This document shows, in pieces, positions 8,877 through 19,925 of a stretch of DNA of 64,000 nucleotides (its first letter is position 1; every line of letters starts with the position of its first letter). Origin of the DNA: Calothrix membranacea FACHB-236 (lineage in GTDB: Bacteria; Cyanobacteriota; Cyanobacteriia; Cyanobacteriales; Nostocaceae); NCBI RefSeq assembly GCF_014696315.1, contig NZ_JACJPX010000006.1, positions 1-64,000 on the forward strand. Direction: 5' to 3'. The notes below the pieces were generated by a model. It saw only the letters and a list, made by a program, of their open reading frames with translations, did no database searches and had not been told where the DNA came from. The translations under genes and the position numbers were made by a program.

Positions 8877-9227
8877 ATTGGAGATCCCTGCAAATGCTTT
8901 TCACCTGTAGACGGTAGCATTTAGGAAATGTTTTACTCAAGGTTTTCAGCAAAGAAATTCGGGATTAGTGACTGGGTATTAGGTATTGGGTATTGGGAAA
9001 TTTGTGCTAGGGGTAAAAAATCAAACCACAAGGCAGGAAAATAGGAAGAAAAAAAGTTTTGATTAGTTTGGAGATATGCTGTTTAGTGCAGCTTAATGAA
9101 AAACAATATTTGCAATAGCGCAATTATTAACAGAAATCAATACACCAAAATATAGAGATTTTAGATATCACAATTGTGTGTATCTTGATGAAGTGGGGGC
9201 GGACAATATGTCCGTCCCACAAAAGTA
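8877..9227. other. Intergenic region with GGTATTG repeats
   Basis: No gene is seen. At about 8968-8997 there is a degenerate tandem of a GGGTATT-type heptamer (three to four copies). A terminator-like hairpin (9193-9220) closes the region on the malic enzyme side. Confidence 0.6.
9193..9220 (-). terminator. Stem-loop downstream of malic enzyme gene
   Basis: GTGGGGGCGGACA and TGTCCGTCCCAC pair around a three-base loop, with one bulge. It starts eight bases after the malic enzyme stop codon on the minus strand. No clear T tract follows. Confidence 0.5.
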
Positions 9228-10619
9228 TCAACTGTGAGCAATACCTTCTTGACGCGCTGCTTGTTGCACAGCCGCCGCTACAGATGAGGCGACTCGCTCA
9301 TCAAAAACTGAAGGAATAATATGTTCCCGATTTAAGTCTGAAGGCTTAACTAAAGATGCGATCGCATGTGCAGCTTCTAAATACATAGTGGTGGTAATTG
9401 TCTTAGCTTGACAATCTAATGCACCGCGAAATACTCCCGGGAAAGCCAAAACGTTGTTAATTTGATTGGGGTAATCACTGCGTCCTGTAGCAATTACAGC
9501 TACATCGTTTGTGACTAATTCTGGTTGAATCTCGGGAATTGGATTAGCCATTGCAAACACGATCGCATCTTTTGTCATTGATTGCACCATTTCTGGTGTC
9601 AAAACTCCCGGTGCGCTTACACCAATAAATACATCTGCGCCTTGCAATGCACCAGCTAATGTACCTTGGGCTTTAACTGCAAATTCGCGCTTTTCTTCAG
9701 TCAAATCAGTACGGCTGATGGATATAATCCCTTTAGAGTCGCACATCCAGATTTTTTCTGCCCCAGCTTTGCGGAGTAAGCGTGCGATCGCTACTCCAGC
9801 AGCGCCAGCACCATTAATCACAATGCGGATTTCTGCTAGTGATTTATTTACCAGTTTCAAAGCGTTAAACAATGCTGCCAAGGTGACAATTGCTGTACCA
9901 TGCTGGTCATCGTGAAAAACAGGTATATCTAATTCCTGACGCAGCCTTCTTTCAATTTCAAAGCACCGCGGAGCTGCTATATCTTCAAGATTCACACCAC
10001 CAAAAACCGGAGCGAGATTTTTGACTGTCCGCACAATCTCATCGGTATCTTGGGTTGCCAAGCAGATGGGGAAAGCATCAATACCTGCAAATTCTTTGAA
10101 CAGCATCGCTTTCCCTTCCATGACTGGGAGAGCAGCCGCCGGGCCGAGATTTCCTAAACCTAAAACCGCACTACCATCGGTAACAATAGCCACCGTATTT
10201 TTTTTGATGGTGAGGTTATAGACTTCATCTGGATTTTCAGCGATCGCTGTACAAATGCGACCTACTCCCGGCGTATAAGCCATTGCTAAGTCAGAAACAC
10301 TCTTCAGCGGAATCCTGCTAGCGATGCTGATTTTACCGCCACGATGCAAATTAAAGGTGCGATCATACACACTGAGCAAGTGAATGTGTGGTAGTGCTTT
10401 GACTGCTTGCACAATAGTTTCTGCGTGTTCAGTACTAGCCGCATCTACTGTAATATCGCGGGTAGACTCTTTGCGGGTTTGCTCGATTAAATCAATTTGT
10501 CCGAGTAGTCCACCACTAGCTGCGATCGCCTGAGTAACTGAAGCCAACATCCCAACGCGATTGGGAATCTGCAAGCGCAGAGTCAAACTAAAACTAGAAT
10601 TAGGAGTAAGGTCTGCCAT
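9228..10619 (-). CDS. NAD(P)-dependent malic enzyme with N-terminal ACT domain
   Basis: This 463-residue enzyme should decarboxylate malate to pyruvate with NAD(P) reduction. An ACT domain occupies about residues 10-85 (IPNRVGMLASVTQAIAASGG), suggesting allosteric control by a small ligand. The malic domain follows, with the catalytic Tyr in LAMAYTPGVGRIC, the catalytic Lys in PVMEGKAMLFKEFAG, and the metal-binding DDQHGTA. The nucleotide site is NGAGAAGVAIARLL, and the C-terminal FAMANPIPE is present. The size and short bacterial architecture fit the family; cofactor preference cannot be assigned. It stands alone on the minus strand with ATG 10619. Confidence 0.9.
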   Translation of the reverse strand: MADLTPNSSFSLTLRLQIPNRVGMLASVTQAIAASGGLLGQIDLIEQTRKESTRDITVDAASTEHAETIVQAVKALPHIHLLSVYDRTFNLHRGGKISIASRIPLKSVSDLAMAYTPGVGRICTAIAENPDEVYNLTIKKNTVAIVTDGSAVLGLGNLGPAAALPVMEGKAMLFKEFAGIDAFPICLATQDTDEIVRTVKNLAPVFGGVNLEDIAAPRCFEIERRLRQELDIPVFHDDQHGTAIVTLAALFNALKLVNKSLAEIRIVINGAGAAGVAIARLLRKAGAEKIWMCDSKGIISISRTDLTEEKREFAVKAQGTLAGALQGADVFIGVSAPGVLTPEMVQSMTKDAIVFAMANPIPEIQPELVTNDVAVIATGRSDYPNQINNVLAFPGVFRGALDCQAKTITTTMYLEAAHAIASLVKPSDLNREHIIPSVFDERVASSVAAAVQQAARQEGIAHS

Positions 10620-10847
10620 TGTGATTTTTAGATTTTAAATTTCACATCTTATATTGAATTGATTATTAAAAACCTATTGCAAATCTTAAATGTCATATTT
10701 TACTAACTGTTAACAAATTGCAAGCTCGTAAATATACTCAGCAACACCAGATATTTTTGCTATCTCATATTCTCAACTGCTACGCAGGCAATAGAGAACG
10801 CTGCCATCAAAGGCTTTGGTTAGAGTAAATACATTTGTGATGCCAAT

Positions 10848-10876
10848 AAAAAAGCGCTCTCTCAATCGAGAACGCT
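10848..10876 (-). terminator. Rho-independent terminator of psbA
   Basis: On the minus strand AGCGTTCTC and GAGAGCGCT pair around a six-base loop and are followed directly by TTTTTT. It begins about 22 bases after the psbA stop codon. Confidence 0.8.
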
Positions 10877-10898
10877 ATTAATTTATATTAACCCCAGA

Positions 10899-11981
10899 TT
10901 AACCATGCGTAACTAGAGCCTCCAAAGCTACAGGTATGAATTCACCAGCAGCCAAATCGAGGGGGAAGTTGTGAGCATTACGTTCGTGCATCACTTCTAT
11001 ACCTAAGTTGGCACGATTGACAACATCGGCCCATGTACTAACTACACGACCTTGAGAATCTAGCACCGATTGGTTAAAGTTAAATCCATTCAAGTTGAAT
11101 GCCATTGTGCTTATACCCAAAGCCGTCAACCAGATACAAACTACAGGCCAAGCAGCTAAGAAAAAGTGCAGCGAACGAGAGTTGTTAAAGCTAGCATATT
11201 GCCAGATCAAGCGTCCAAAATAACCGTGAGCCGCTACAATGCTGTAGGTTTCTTGTTCTTGACCAAATCTGTATCCATAGTTAATCGATTCAACTTCAGT
11301 CGTCTCCCTTACTAGCGAGGAAGACACCAAAGAACCATGCATTGCACAGAATAAAGAACCGCCGAAAACACCTGCTACCCCAAACATATGGAAGGGGTGG
11401 AACAGAATATTATGTTCTGCTTGGAATACAAGCATAAAGTTAAACGTGCCGCTAATACCTAGAGGCATCCCGTCAGAAAAGCTACCTTGACCAATGGGAT
11501 AAATTAAGAACACTGAGGTCGCCGCAGCTACGGGTGCTGAGTAAGCAACACAAATCCAGGGACGCATCCCTAAACGAAAACTTAGTTCCCATTGTCTGCC
11601 GAGCCAACAGAAAATACCAATGAGAAAATGCAAAACAATTAGCTGATAAGGGCCGCCGTTGTAGAGCCATTCATCCATAGAGGCCGCTTCCCAAAGAGGG
11701 TAGAAGTGCAAACCAATAGCATTGGATGTCGGCACAACAGCACCAGTAATGATGTTATTACCGTAAAGTAAAGAACCAGCAACAGGCTCTCGAATACCGT
11801 CAATATCAACTGGTGGTGCAGCAATAAAGGCAATAATGAAACAAATGGTTGCAGTTAACAAAGTGGGAATCATTAACACACCAAACCAGCCGATATAAAG
11901 CCGATTTTCAGTGCTAGTAATCCATTGCGAGAATCGATCCCACTGATTACCGCTTTCGCCTCTTCTGAGAGTTGTGGTCAT
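10899..11981 (-). CDS. psbA: Photosystem II D1 protein, divergent Gln130 form
   Basis: This 360-residue D1 subunit carries the primary electron-transfer cofactors of photosystem II in the thylakoid membrane. The key residues are all present by count: Tyr161 (YZ), His190, His198, His215, Ser264 and His272. The Mn4Ca ligands Asp170, Glu189, His332, Glu333, His337, Asp342 and Ala344 are also intact, so it should support water oxidation. Residue 130 is Gln, the low-light-type D1 state in characterised cyanobacteria. It differs from standard D1 at many normally fixed places (Trp126, Trp260, Cys212, Cys282, and an unusual C-terminal extension [15 protein letters not shown]). The D1-prime markers (Ala80, Leu158, Ala286) are absent. 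It is probably one copy of a psbA family with specialised expression. A strong terminator follows. Confidence 0.95.
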   Translation of the reverse strand: MTTTLRRGESGNQWDRFSQWITSTENRLYIGWFGVLMIPTLLTATICFIIAFIAAPPVDIDGIREPVAGSLLYGNNIITGAVVPTSNAIGLHFYPLWEAASMDEWLYNGGPYQLIVLHFLIGIFCWLGRQWELSFRLGMRPWICVAYSAPVAAATSVFLIYPIGQGSFSDGMPLGISGTFNFMLVFQAEHNILFHPFHMFGVAGVFGGSLFCAMHGSLVSSSLVRETTEVESINYGYRFGQEQETYSIVAAHGYFGRLIWQYASFNNSRSLHFFLAAWPVVCIWLTALGISTMAFNLNGFNFNQSVLDSQGRVVSTWADVVNRANLGIEVMHERNAHNFPLDLAAGEFIPVALEALVTHG

Positions 11982-12638
11982 GGCTGTATTGTTGATAAAT
12001 CACTAAAATCAACCTTCTCAATTTTTTAATTGAGAATAAAGCTGTTTTCAAAGACTTTTGCCAAATACCTTCTCCCTAATCACCGGGATTTTCTGAAATT
12101 GCCTCACACCATATAACAATTACTCAATCAATTTCCCAGGGAGACGGTGTGAACAAGGGGGGAAGTTTTCCCGGCTCTTATTATCAGTTTTTACATAAAC
12201 TCTTTGTATTTATCAATAATGTTTTTATAAAGTTTGATTGCAAGTACTACCTAACCTCTTGTTACAGCAGAATTTTAATATTTCAAAATAAGGGCTTTAA
12301 GTATTTTTCACAAACAACGTTTTATCTGGACGCAAATTTACTTAAAAATTGGTAAAAACTGGCTGATACTCTATCAGAAATAGGTTCTCAATTTATCCAG
12401 TGGCATTACTCAAGCTATTAAATAAAAAGTCTAATTAAAATATATATACCGATTTTTTTCTAATAGTTTCTAATTGATATAGCAAATAATATTACTTAGA
12501 TTATTTATGTAATATTAAAAACCAAGCAGTTAGTAACAGTCAATATATTGACTGCAAAAAATTAGGGTATGCACTGCCACAGACTTCAACAGGGTACTGC
12601 TGAGTACTCTGAATACTTCCAGTTCAAAATTTGGTTAG
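11982..12638. other. psbA leader and upstream region, no gene seen
   Basis: This AT-rich divergent region separates psbA (minus) from the NRPS gene (plus). It holds the psbA 5' leader with an 8-bp-arm hairpin at 12016-12035, and an inverted pair TCACACC / GGTGTGA at about 12102-12150. A 68-codon frame at 12149 has no homologous-looking features and is not accepted as a gene. Confidence 0.55.
12016..12035 (-). promoter_or_regulatory. Stem-loop in the psbA 5' leader
   Basis: TCTCAATT and AATTGAGA pair around a TTTT loop about 35-54 bases upstream of the psbA start. A leader hairpin could affect mRNA stability or translation. It is seen in sequence only, and the function is inferred. Confidence 0.35.
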
Positions 12639-15600
12639 ATGGAAAAATCCATGCTGAGTGATCATAAAAACATTTCCATTCATCAATTAGTGGAATTTCA
12701 GGTGTCACAAACCCCTGATGCTGTAGCGGTAATTTTTCAAAATGAGCAATTAACATATAGAGAACTGAATCAAAAAGCCAATCAATTAGCGCATCACCTC
12801 AGAACTCTAGGCGTAAAACCAGAAACCTTAGTAGGGGTTTGTATAGAGCGATCGCTAGAAATGTTCATTGGGTTACTAGGAATACTAAAAGCTGGAGGAG
12901 CTTATATTCCTCTTGACCCTACCTATCCCCAAGATCGCTTGGAATTTATGTTAGAAGACTCTCAGATGCCAATTATTGTGACTCAAAAGCATCTGATTGA
13001 GCAATTACCAAGTTTAGACACTAGGCAAGTCGTGTGTATTGATACAGATTGGGCAGTAATTTCGCAATACACCCAAGAGAATATCGATACTAGAGTCACT
13101 AGCGAAAATTTAGCTTATACCATCTATACTTCAGGCTCTACAGGTACGCCTAAAGGTGTCCAGATTACGCACCGCTCTGTAGTTAACCTGTTAAATTCGA
13201 TGCAGAGAGAACCAGGGCTAACTGCAGAAGATACATTACTCGCCATTACAACAATTTCTTTTGACATGGCAGTGCCAGACCTATATTTACCTTTGGTTGT
13301 AGGTGCTCGTATTAAGCTAATGGCACGACAAGTAGCATCAGACGCAGCAGAACTTGCCAAAGTTTTATCTGAGCCAGAAGTCACCTTTGTACAGGCGACT
13401 CCAGCAACATGGCAACTAGTTTTAGCAACAGGCTGGCAAGGAAATAAACGACTCAAAATATTATGTGGTGGAGAGGCCTTGATGAGATCTCTAGCCAATC
13501 AGTTGTTAGAGAAAGCAGGCTCCCTTTGGCATATGTATGGCCCTACAGAGACTACTGTATGGTCAATGGTCTACAAAGTAGAACCTGGTATTAACTCTGT
13601 ACCTCTTGGTCGTCCTATTGCTAACACACAAATCTATTTATTAGAGCAACCAGCACGTCGCAAGAATGATCCCATCAAAATAGCTCCTATTGGCATTCCT
13701 GGTGAAGTTTATATAGGTGGGGATGGAGTAGCGCGAGGTTACCTGAACCGTCCAGACTTAAATCGTGACAGGTTTGTCTATAACCCCTTCAGTCAAGATC
13801 CTGAAGCACGTCTTTACAAAACTGGCGATTTAGCTCGCTATTTACCTGATGGAAATCTTGAATTTATTGGTCGGATTGATAATCAAGTAAAGATCCGTGG
13901 CTTCCGTGTGGAATTAGGAGATATTGAAACAACCTTGAGCCAACACCCACAAATCAGAGAGGTTGCTGTTATTGCTAAAGAAGATAATTTTGCCAGCCAA
14001 CGTCTGGTTGCATACGTAGTTCCCAAAAATCACTCTTATGATTTGGAAGTGCCTGTTCAATTAGAACAATTAGTTACTGAACAACTCCAACAATGGAAAA
14101 AAATATGGAGCAGTTTCTATGTTCAATACTTTGAAGATTGGGCTGGTTGTAATGATAGTTTTACAGGTCTACCCTTTCGAGCCGATGAGGTTCGTGAATG
14201 GGTTGATGGTACTGTTGAGCGGATTCTTTCTCTGCGTCCACAGCGAGTATTAGAGATTGGATGCGGCAAAGGGTTACTTCTATTTAAGATTGCTCCTCAC
14301 TGTAGCCACTATTTAGGTATCGACATCTCATCTGAAGCTATCTCTCACATTGAACAGCAATTGCACAATAATCCGGAAGATTGGTCAAAAAATGTAAATG
14401 TCCTCCAAAGAGCTGCCCATGAACTAGAAGCATTAGAACCTGCAAGTTTTGACACAGTGGTGATCAACTCAGTTATTCAATACTTTCCTAGTGTGGATTA
14501 TTTATTGCAGGTTATCGAGAAGTGCATCAAGTTGGTTAAATCAGGAGGACAAATCTTTATTGGTGACGTTCGTAACTTACCTTTACTGGAAGTTTTTCAT
14601 ACCGCAGTTCAAATAAGTCAATCTGCGGCTTCTCTTTCCAAGCATCAACTCCAACAGCTTATCAGAGAAAGAATTGCTCAAGATAAAGAACTTGTACTAC
14701 ATCCAGACTTTTTCCTGGCTTTAAAGCAGCATATTCCGCAAATTAGCCATGTTCAAACCCAACTAAAACGAGGTCATTCAAAAAATGAGCTTATTCAGTT
14801 CCGTTCAGATGTTGTCCTTTATATAGAAGCTCATATATATCAAAATTTAGATACAGTTTGCTGGGATTGGCAACAACAGGATCTATCATTATTAAAAATT
14901 TGCCAATATTTAGAAAGTAGTCAGCCCAAAGCTTTGCAAATTAACAATGTACCTAATGTGCGGATTTTCTCAGAGGTGAAAACGGTAGAAATTTTAGCGA
15001 GTTCAAGAAGCTTTAAAACTGTAGGAGAATTAAGAGAATTTATACAGCAGATTACTGAAGACAAAGGGGTAGATCCTGAAGAATTCTGGAGTCTAAGTCA
15101 ATATCTACCTTATAGCGTTTATATTACTTGGTCAGATTCCAGTAATTCTGGTAAATATAATGTAGTTCTGCAACAGCAATCAAATGTTACAGCCCAAGAA
15201 AATATTACAGAATTTTCTGATAAAGCATTAGAATTAAAACCTTGGGCTGCCTATACTAATAATCCTTTACAGTTTAAAGAAAAGATTAGCATAGTGCCGC
15301 AAATACGGACATTCTTGAAAGAAAAGCTACCAGAATATATGGTGCCTTCAGGATTTGTCATCATAGAAAGTTTACCTCTAACTCCAAATGGAAAAATTGA
15401 TCGGCGAGCGCTTCCTGAACCTAGAAAAGACAGACCTATTTTAAGCGATGAATACGTTGCACCTTCAACTCCCTTGGAAAAGCAACTTGCTGAAATTTGG
15501 TCTCAAGTATTAGACGTTGAGCCCATTGGAAGCTACGACAACTTCTTTGATTTGGGAGGTCATTCTCTGCTAGTAGCGCAGATGCTGGCTCAAGTAAAAG

Positions 15601-17051
15601 AAGCAATTCAAGTAGATTTACCCCTGTTTTACTTACTCAAAGAACCAACCATAGCCGGATTAATTAAAGCAATTGATGCTGTTTGGCGTTTGGGACATTC
15701 TTCCTCCTTCCAGGAAGAAATCAAGGTTGACTTACAAGCTGAAGCTGTTCTAGATCAGAAAATTAGTCCTGATGGATTATTTTTGGAATTAACTAATGAG
15801 TCAGAAAATATTTTATTAACAGGAGCAACAGGTTTTGTTGGTGCTTTTCTCCTGTATGAGCTGCTACAACAAACTACAGCAACTGTATATTGCCTTGTTC
15901 GTGCTTCTAATTTTGAAGAAGGTCGGCAAAAAATTCAAACCAATCTCAAGCGTTATATGCTTTGGAGTGGTGAGTTAAGTTCTAGAGTTGTTCCCATCAT
16001 AGGAGATTTATCCCAGCCTTTATTAGGATTAACTGCCGAACATTTTGATAATTTAGCAGGCTCACTTAACCGAATTTATCATGCTGGTGCATTTGTTAAC
16101 TTAGTTTATCCATATAGTGCATTACGAACTACTAATGTACTAGGAACTCATGAAATTTTAAAATTAGCTAGTCATGGCAAAGTCACTCCTGTCCATTTCA
16201 TTTCGACCATAGACGTATTCCAATCTCCGACATACTTTGGAATGAAATCTATCAGAGAGGATCAGGTTCTTGACCATGCTCAAGACTTAGACAACGGATA
16301 TGCCCAAAGTAAATGGGTAGCTGAGAAGTTAATAGCGACCGCTCAATCTAGAGGTATTCCTGCATGCATATACAGATTAGGTATGATGTCAGGACATAGT
16401 CAAACAGGTGCGTCCCAAACAAACGACCTGATGTGTCGCATCATTAAAGGTATGGTTCAATTAGAGATTGCACCGGATATAGAGCAATTTATCAATATAA
16501 CTCCGATAGATTACGCTAGCAAAGTTATAGTTCATCTATCAAAACAGCCAGAATCTTTAGGGAAAGCCTTCCATATTATCAATCCTCTAACTGTGCCTTG
16601 GAAGCAGTTTGTGAGTGAAATCTGCCGTTTTGGCTACCCCATTAATTTGATAACACATAAACAATGGCAAGAAGAGTTACTCCAGCTGGGTAGCTTCCAA
16701 AGTAATGCCATAGGTCCAATTCTGCCTCTATTAACCCAGAAGAATCCCGAGACACAAATGACTTATCTTGAAATCTTCTTACAGACAGCCCAGGCCTTTG
16801 AATGCCAAAACACACTTGATGGGCTTTTGGGTACTTCAATAATTTGCCCATCTTTAGATACCAAGCTAATTCATACTTACCTTTCATACTTTACACGGAC
16901 TGGTTTCCTAGAAACTCCACTGGAGAATGTAGAAAACAGTAATTTGTACCAAATACAACGAAGAGGACAACAAACAAGCACATGGGATGATGCACAAATA
17001 ACACCAACAACACAGATGAAGCTGATTTCTCAAACTTCAAAGCAAGTATAA
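12639..17051 (+). CDS. Single-module NRPS: adenylation-methyltransferase-PCP-thioester reductase
   Basis: This 1470-residue enzyme activates one amino acid, holds it as a thioester, probably methylates it, and releases it reductively as an aldehyde or alcohol. The domains are: adenylation (about 15-490; YTIYTSGSTGTPKGV at about 159; A8 RGFRVELGDIE); a SAM methyltransferase inserted between A8 and A10 (about 490-690; VLEIGCGKG at about 537); A10 with the catalytic Lys, PNGKIDRRALP (about 917); a carrier domain with phosphopantetheine Ser in DNFFDLGGHSLL (about 975); and a reductase (from about 1055; LLTGATGFVG; Tyr-x3-Lys in GYAQSKW). There is no condensation domain, so it makes no peptide bond itself. 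By manual alignment the specificity code is D-M-P-Q-L-G-M-V-W, close to glycine codes. No other biosynthetic gene is adjacent and the product is unknown. Confidence 0.9.
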   Translation: MEKSMLSDHKNISIHQLVEFQVSQTPDAVAVIFQNEQLTYRELNQKANQLAHHLRTLGVKPETLVGVCIERSLEMFIGLLGILKAGGAYIPLDPTYPQDRLEFMLEDSQMPIIVTQKHLIEQLPSLDTRQVVCIDTDWAVISQYTQENIDTRVTSENLAYTIYTSGSTGTPKGVQITHRSVVNLLNSMQREPGLTAEDTLLAITTISFDMAVPDLYLPLVVGARIKLMARQVASDAAELAKVLSEPEVTFVQATPATWQLVLATGWQGNKRLKILCGGEALMRSLANQLLEKAGSLWHMYGPTETTVWSMVYKVEPGINSVPLGRPIANTQIYLLEQPARRKNDPIKIAPIGIPGEVYIGGDGVARGYLNRPDLNRDRFVYNPFSQDPEARLYKTGDLARYLPDGNLEFIGRIDNQVKIRGFRVELGDIETTLSQHPQIREVAVIAKEDNFASQRLVAYVVPKNHSYDLEVPVQLEQLVTEQLQQWKKIWSSFYVQYFEDWAGCNDSFTGLPFRADEVREWVDGTVERILSLRPQRVLEIGCGKGLLLFKIAPHCSHYLGIDISSEAISHIEQQLHNNPEDWSKNVNVLQRAAHELEALEPASFDTVVINSVIQYFPSVDYLLQVIEKCIKLVKSGGQIFIGDVRNLPLLEVFHTAVQISQSAASLSKHQLQQLIRERIAQDKELVLHPDFFLALKQHIPQISHVQTQLKRGHSKNELIQFRSDVVLYIEAHIYQNLDTVCWDWQQQDLSLLKICQYLESSQPKALQINNVPNVRIFSEVKTVEILASSRSFKTVGELREFIQQITEDKGVDPEEFWSLSQYLPYSVYITWSDSSNSGKYNVVLQQQSNVTAQENITEFSDKALELKPWAAYTNNPLQFKEKISIVPQIRTFLKEKLPEYMVPSGFVIIESLPLTPNGKIDRRALPEPRKDRPILSDEYVAPSTPLEKQLAEIWSQVLDVEPIGSYDNFFDLGGHSLLVAQMLAQVKEAIQVDLPLFYLLKEPTIAGLIKAIDAVWRLGHSSSFQEEIKVDLQAEAVLDQKISPDGLFLELTNESENILLTGATGFVGAFLLYELLQQTTATVYCLVRASNFEEGRQKIQTNLKRYMLWSGELSSRVVPIIGDLSQPLLGLTAEHFDNLAGSLNRIYHAGAFVNLVYPYSALRTTNVLGTHEILKLASHGKVTPVHFISTIDVFQSPTYFGMKSIREDQVLDHAQDLDNGYAQSKWVAEKLIATAQSRGIPACIYRLGMMSGHSQTGASQTNDLMCRIIKGMVQLEIAPDIEQFINITPIDYASKVIVHLSKQPESLGKAFHIINPLTVPWKQFVSEICRFGYPINLITHKQWQEELLQLGSFQSNAIGPILPLLTQKNPETQMTYLEIFLQTAQAFECQNTLDGLLGTSIICPSLDTKLIHTYLSYFTRTGFLETPLENVENSNLYQIQRRGQQTSTWDDAQITPTTQMKLISQTSKQV

Positions 17052-17205
17052 GAAATTTTATGTATCTGTATTATTTGCTAGCATCTTCAGGATTCTTCGT
17101 GACAATGTTCTCTATTAAATAATTTTGGGAATTATTAATTATGAGTAATCAGTACATACATAAATATCATCATGAAATTGAAGTAGGATACTACTTTGAA
17201 GAATT

Positions 17206-19866
17206 ATGAAACATCCTATACGCAAATCTATCGGATCAAGATTATTTCTTTATGTCTTAGGCGGTGCTTTAGTAGGCTTGGGAAGTATGTCCTACTTTTT
17301 CTATCAGGCTCTAGAAAGTAGAGCTAAAGATGAAATTAAAGGTAGTCTAAGTACACAGGTTAAATCTATTGAAGCTCAATTGGCTAGAGTAGAACAATCT
17401 TTGCAAAACTTGTCTGCAACAGTTACAACATTAAATAGTAGAGAAATTCAAGATCCAGAAACTTATAAAGAATTGGTTTTTGGGCTTTTTCAGCAACGCT
17501 CATCTTTGACTACAGGTTTTGGTTTTGGTCAAGCTCCCTTCCAAGTGGTGAAAACTCGTCAATGGTATTGGCCCTACTTTTATCTAGATAATAATACTCC
17601 TGGTCAGTTAGGAGATAAACTACCATATCCTTACCAAAATATGGGTTATGCAGATGTGTCTAAAGATGAATACTATCAGAAAGATTATTATACAGGGGTG
17701 GTAGCAACAGGAAAAAATAAGTGGCTAGAACCTTATCAATGGTATGGGATTACGATGACAACTTATACAGGTCCCATCTACAATGACCATAATCAGCTGC
17801 TTGGTGTGGCTGGATTAGATATAAATGTTACAGCCATAGCAGAACAAACTACCTCTTCTGTGACTAGGGGAGGAGGTTATTTCGTAATTTTAAGCGAAAA
17901 GGGTAATTTACTAGCATATCCACCTGATCCAATAAAAGCTAAGGCGCTAGCAACTTATAAAGATATACCAGAACTCAAAAATGTTTGGCAGAAAATCATA
18001 AATGATAATGATGGCTTCTTGCAATCACATGGCAAATACTGGGTATTTCAAAAAATTCAAGGGACTAACTGGTTTTTACTAGCAGTAGTACCTCAGTCAG
18101 TAGTCTTAGTTCCAGTATTATCCATTGCAGTTGGTGGAGCCTTAGGTGCTGGTACAGTACTAGCATTAGTTATCACAGTGTTTATTCGTAGGCTAAATAA
18201 ACGCTTGCAACCAATTCTCGAAGAATGTCAGAAGTTAGCAGAAGTTGATGCTCAAAGGGCACTTCGTTTAAGCCAAGATTCTGGGGTATTAGTTAATAGC
18301 AAACAAAACTATCAATCTGATTTACAAAATGCAGATGAAATCGAAATATTGACACAGTCTTTTACTCAGATGGCAAGCCAGTTAAAAGATTCATTTGATG
18401 AGTTGGAACTGCGAGTACAAGAACGCACATCTGAACTACAAGAAGCTAAAGAATTAGCTGATAGTGCCAACAGAGCGAAAAGCGAATTCCTGGCTAACAT
18501 GAGCCATGAACTTCGCACACCACTCAATGGAATTTTAGGTTATGCTCAAATTCTCCAAAGTTCAAAAAATATGACAGATAAGCAGCATAAAGGTATCACA
18601 ATTATTAACCAATGTGGTTCCCATCTGCTGACCCTAATTAACGATATTCTTGACCTTTCTAAAATCGAAGCCAGGAAAATGGAGTTACATCCAACAAATT
18701 TTCATTTTCCCTCCTTCCTCCAAGCTGTCGCTGAAATTTGTAGAATTAAAGCAGAACAAAAAGGGATAAACTTTATTTATCAACCAGATACTCAACTACC
18801 AATGGGTATCCATCTTGATGAGAAGCGGTTACGTCAAGTTTTAATTAATTTACTAGGTAACGCTATTAAATTTACTGAAAAAGGTAGCGTAAATTTTATA
18901 GTAAAAATTCAGCAAATTAAAAATATTTCTTTACAAGAACCAGCCATTTATCAAATTCGCTTCCAAGTGGAAGATACTGGTGTGGGGATTAGTAGTGAGC
19001 AAATCGAGCAAATATTTTTACCTTTTGAGCAGGTAGGTAACATCAAAAAACAATCAGAAGGAACAGGTTTAGGATTAGCTATTAGTCAAAAAATTGTTGA
19101 GATGATGGGTGGTAATATCCAAGTTCAAAGCCAACCCGAAAAAGGTAGTATTTTTTGGTTTGATGCCGATATACCTGAATCTTTAGAATGGGCAGATAAA
19201 TCTAAAGTTACTCAACAAGGATCTATAACTGGTTTTAAAGGCAAAAAGCAAAAGATTCTAGTAGTAGATGATCGTTGGGAAAATCGCTCTGTACTCATGA
19301 ATTTACTGGAACCAATTGGTTTTGAAATTGTAGAGGCAGAAGATGGTAAAGAAGGATTAGCTAAAGCAGTTAATTTTCAACCTAACTTAATAATTACTGA
19401 TATTACTATGCCAGTGATGAATGGATTAGAAATGATTCAAAATCTACGTAATTTACCAGAGTATCAAGATATCAAGATTATTGTTTCATCAGCTAGTGTT
19501 TTTGATACTGACAAACAGAAGAGTTTAGATGCAGGTGCTGATGACTTTATGCCCAAGCCTGTGCAAGCTTCTGACCTAATTGAAAAGTTACAGGCTCATC
19601 TAGAAATCGAATGGAACTATGAAGAAGAGAATAACTCATCATTACCACTTAACCAAGAAATAGTAGTGCCGTCAACAGAAGAATTAAATCGCTTACATGA
19701 ATTAGCTTTAAAAGGACGAATAAAAGCTTTACAAAATCAATTATCTGAAATAGAAAAATCTGATCATAGATTTGTGCCATTTGTTCAGGAAATTCAAGCA
19801 TTAACTCAGAGTTTTCAAATAGAAAAAATTCAAAATCTTATTGAGAATTATATCAAATCTTCTTAG
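17206..19866 (+). CDS. Membrane hybrid histidine kinase (Cache-HAMP-HisKA-HATPase-REC)
   Basis: This 886-residue sensor has a first membrane helix at about 13-34, a periplasmic Cache-type sensor at about 35-295 ([11 protein letters not shown], then [15 protein letters not shown]), a second helix at about 297-325, then HAMP. The HisKA phosphoacceptor is His434 in [11 protein letters not shown]. The ATPase domain has the G boxes DTGVGIS and [11 protein letters not shown]-terminal receiver has Asp732 in LIITDITMP, followed by an 80-residue helical tail. It should sense an extracellular small molecule and relay phosphate internally. It starts 154 bases after the NRPS and precedes a second kinase, so a functional link is possible but not shown. 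Confidence 0.9.
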   Translation: MKHPIRKSIGSRLFLYVLGGALVGLGSMSYFFYQALESRAKDEIKGSLSTQVKSIEAQLARVEQSLQNLSATVTTLNSREIQDPETYKELVFGLFQQRSSLTTGFGFGQAPFQVVKTRQWYWPYFYLDNNTPGQLGDKLPYPYQNMGYADVSKDEYYQKDYYTGVVATGKNKWLEPYQWYGITMTTYTGPIYNDHNQLLGVAGLDINVTAIAEQTTSSVTRGGGYFVILSEKGNLLAYPPDPIKAKALATYKDIPELKNVWQKIINDNDGFLQSHGKYWVFQKIQGTNWFLLAVVPQSVVLVPVLSIAVGGALGAGTVLALVITVFIRRLNKRLQPILEECQKLAEVDAQRALRLSQDSGVLVNSKQNYQSDLQNADEIEILTQSFTQMASQLKDSFDELELRVQERTSELQEAKELADSANRAKSEFLANMSHELRTPLNGILGYAQILQSSKNMTDKQHKGITIINQCGSHLLTLINDILDLSKIEARKMELHPTNFHFPSFLQAVAEICRIKAEQKGINFIYQPDTQLPMGIHLDEKRLRQVLINLLGNAIKFTEKGSVNFIVKIQQIKNISLQEPAIYQIRFQVEDTGVGISSEQIEQIFLPFEQVGNIKKQSEGTGLGLAISQKIVEMMGGNIQVQSQPEKGSIFWFDADIPESLEWADKSKVTQQGSITGFKGKKQKILVVDDRWENRSVLMNLLEPIGFEIVEAEDGKEGLAKAVNFQPNLIITDITMPVMNGLEMIQNLRNLPEYQDIKIIVSSASVFDTDKQKSLDAGADDFMPKPVQASDLIEKLQAHLEIEWNYEEENNSSLPLNQEIVVPSTEELNRLHELALKGRIKALQNQLSEIEKSDHRFVPFVQEIQALTQSFQIEKIQNLIENYIKSS

Positions 19867-19925
19867 CTTTAATGCTTTACTAGTTAAAATACAGCTATTT
19901 AAATCAAGAATTAAAAATCAGCATA

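Noticed and set aside
10899-11981. Rogue/sentinel D1 or chlorophyll f synthase
   Set aside because: All Mn4Ca cluster ligands and Tyr161 are present by residue count, which those variants lack.
12149-12355. 68-codon plus-strand frame upstream of the NRPS
   Set aside because: AT-rich, low-complexity translation rich in Phe, Tyr, Lys and Asn, with no ribosome site or recognisable motif; treated as intergenic.
13124-13498. 124-codon minus-strand frame inside the NRPS gene
   Set aside because: Antisense shadow of the adenylation domain; the plus-strand motifs are unambiguous.
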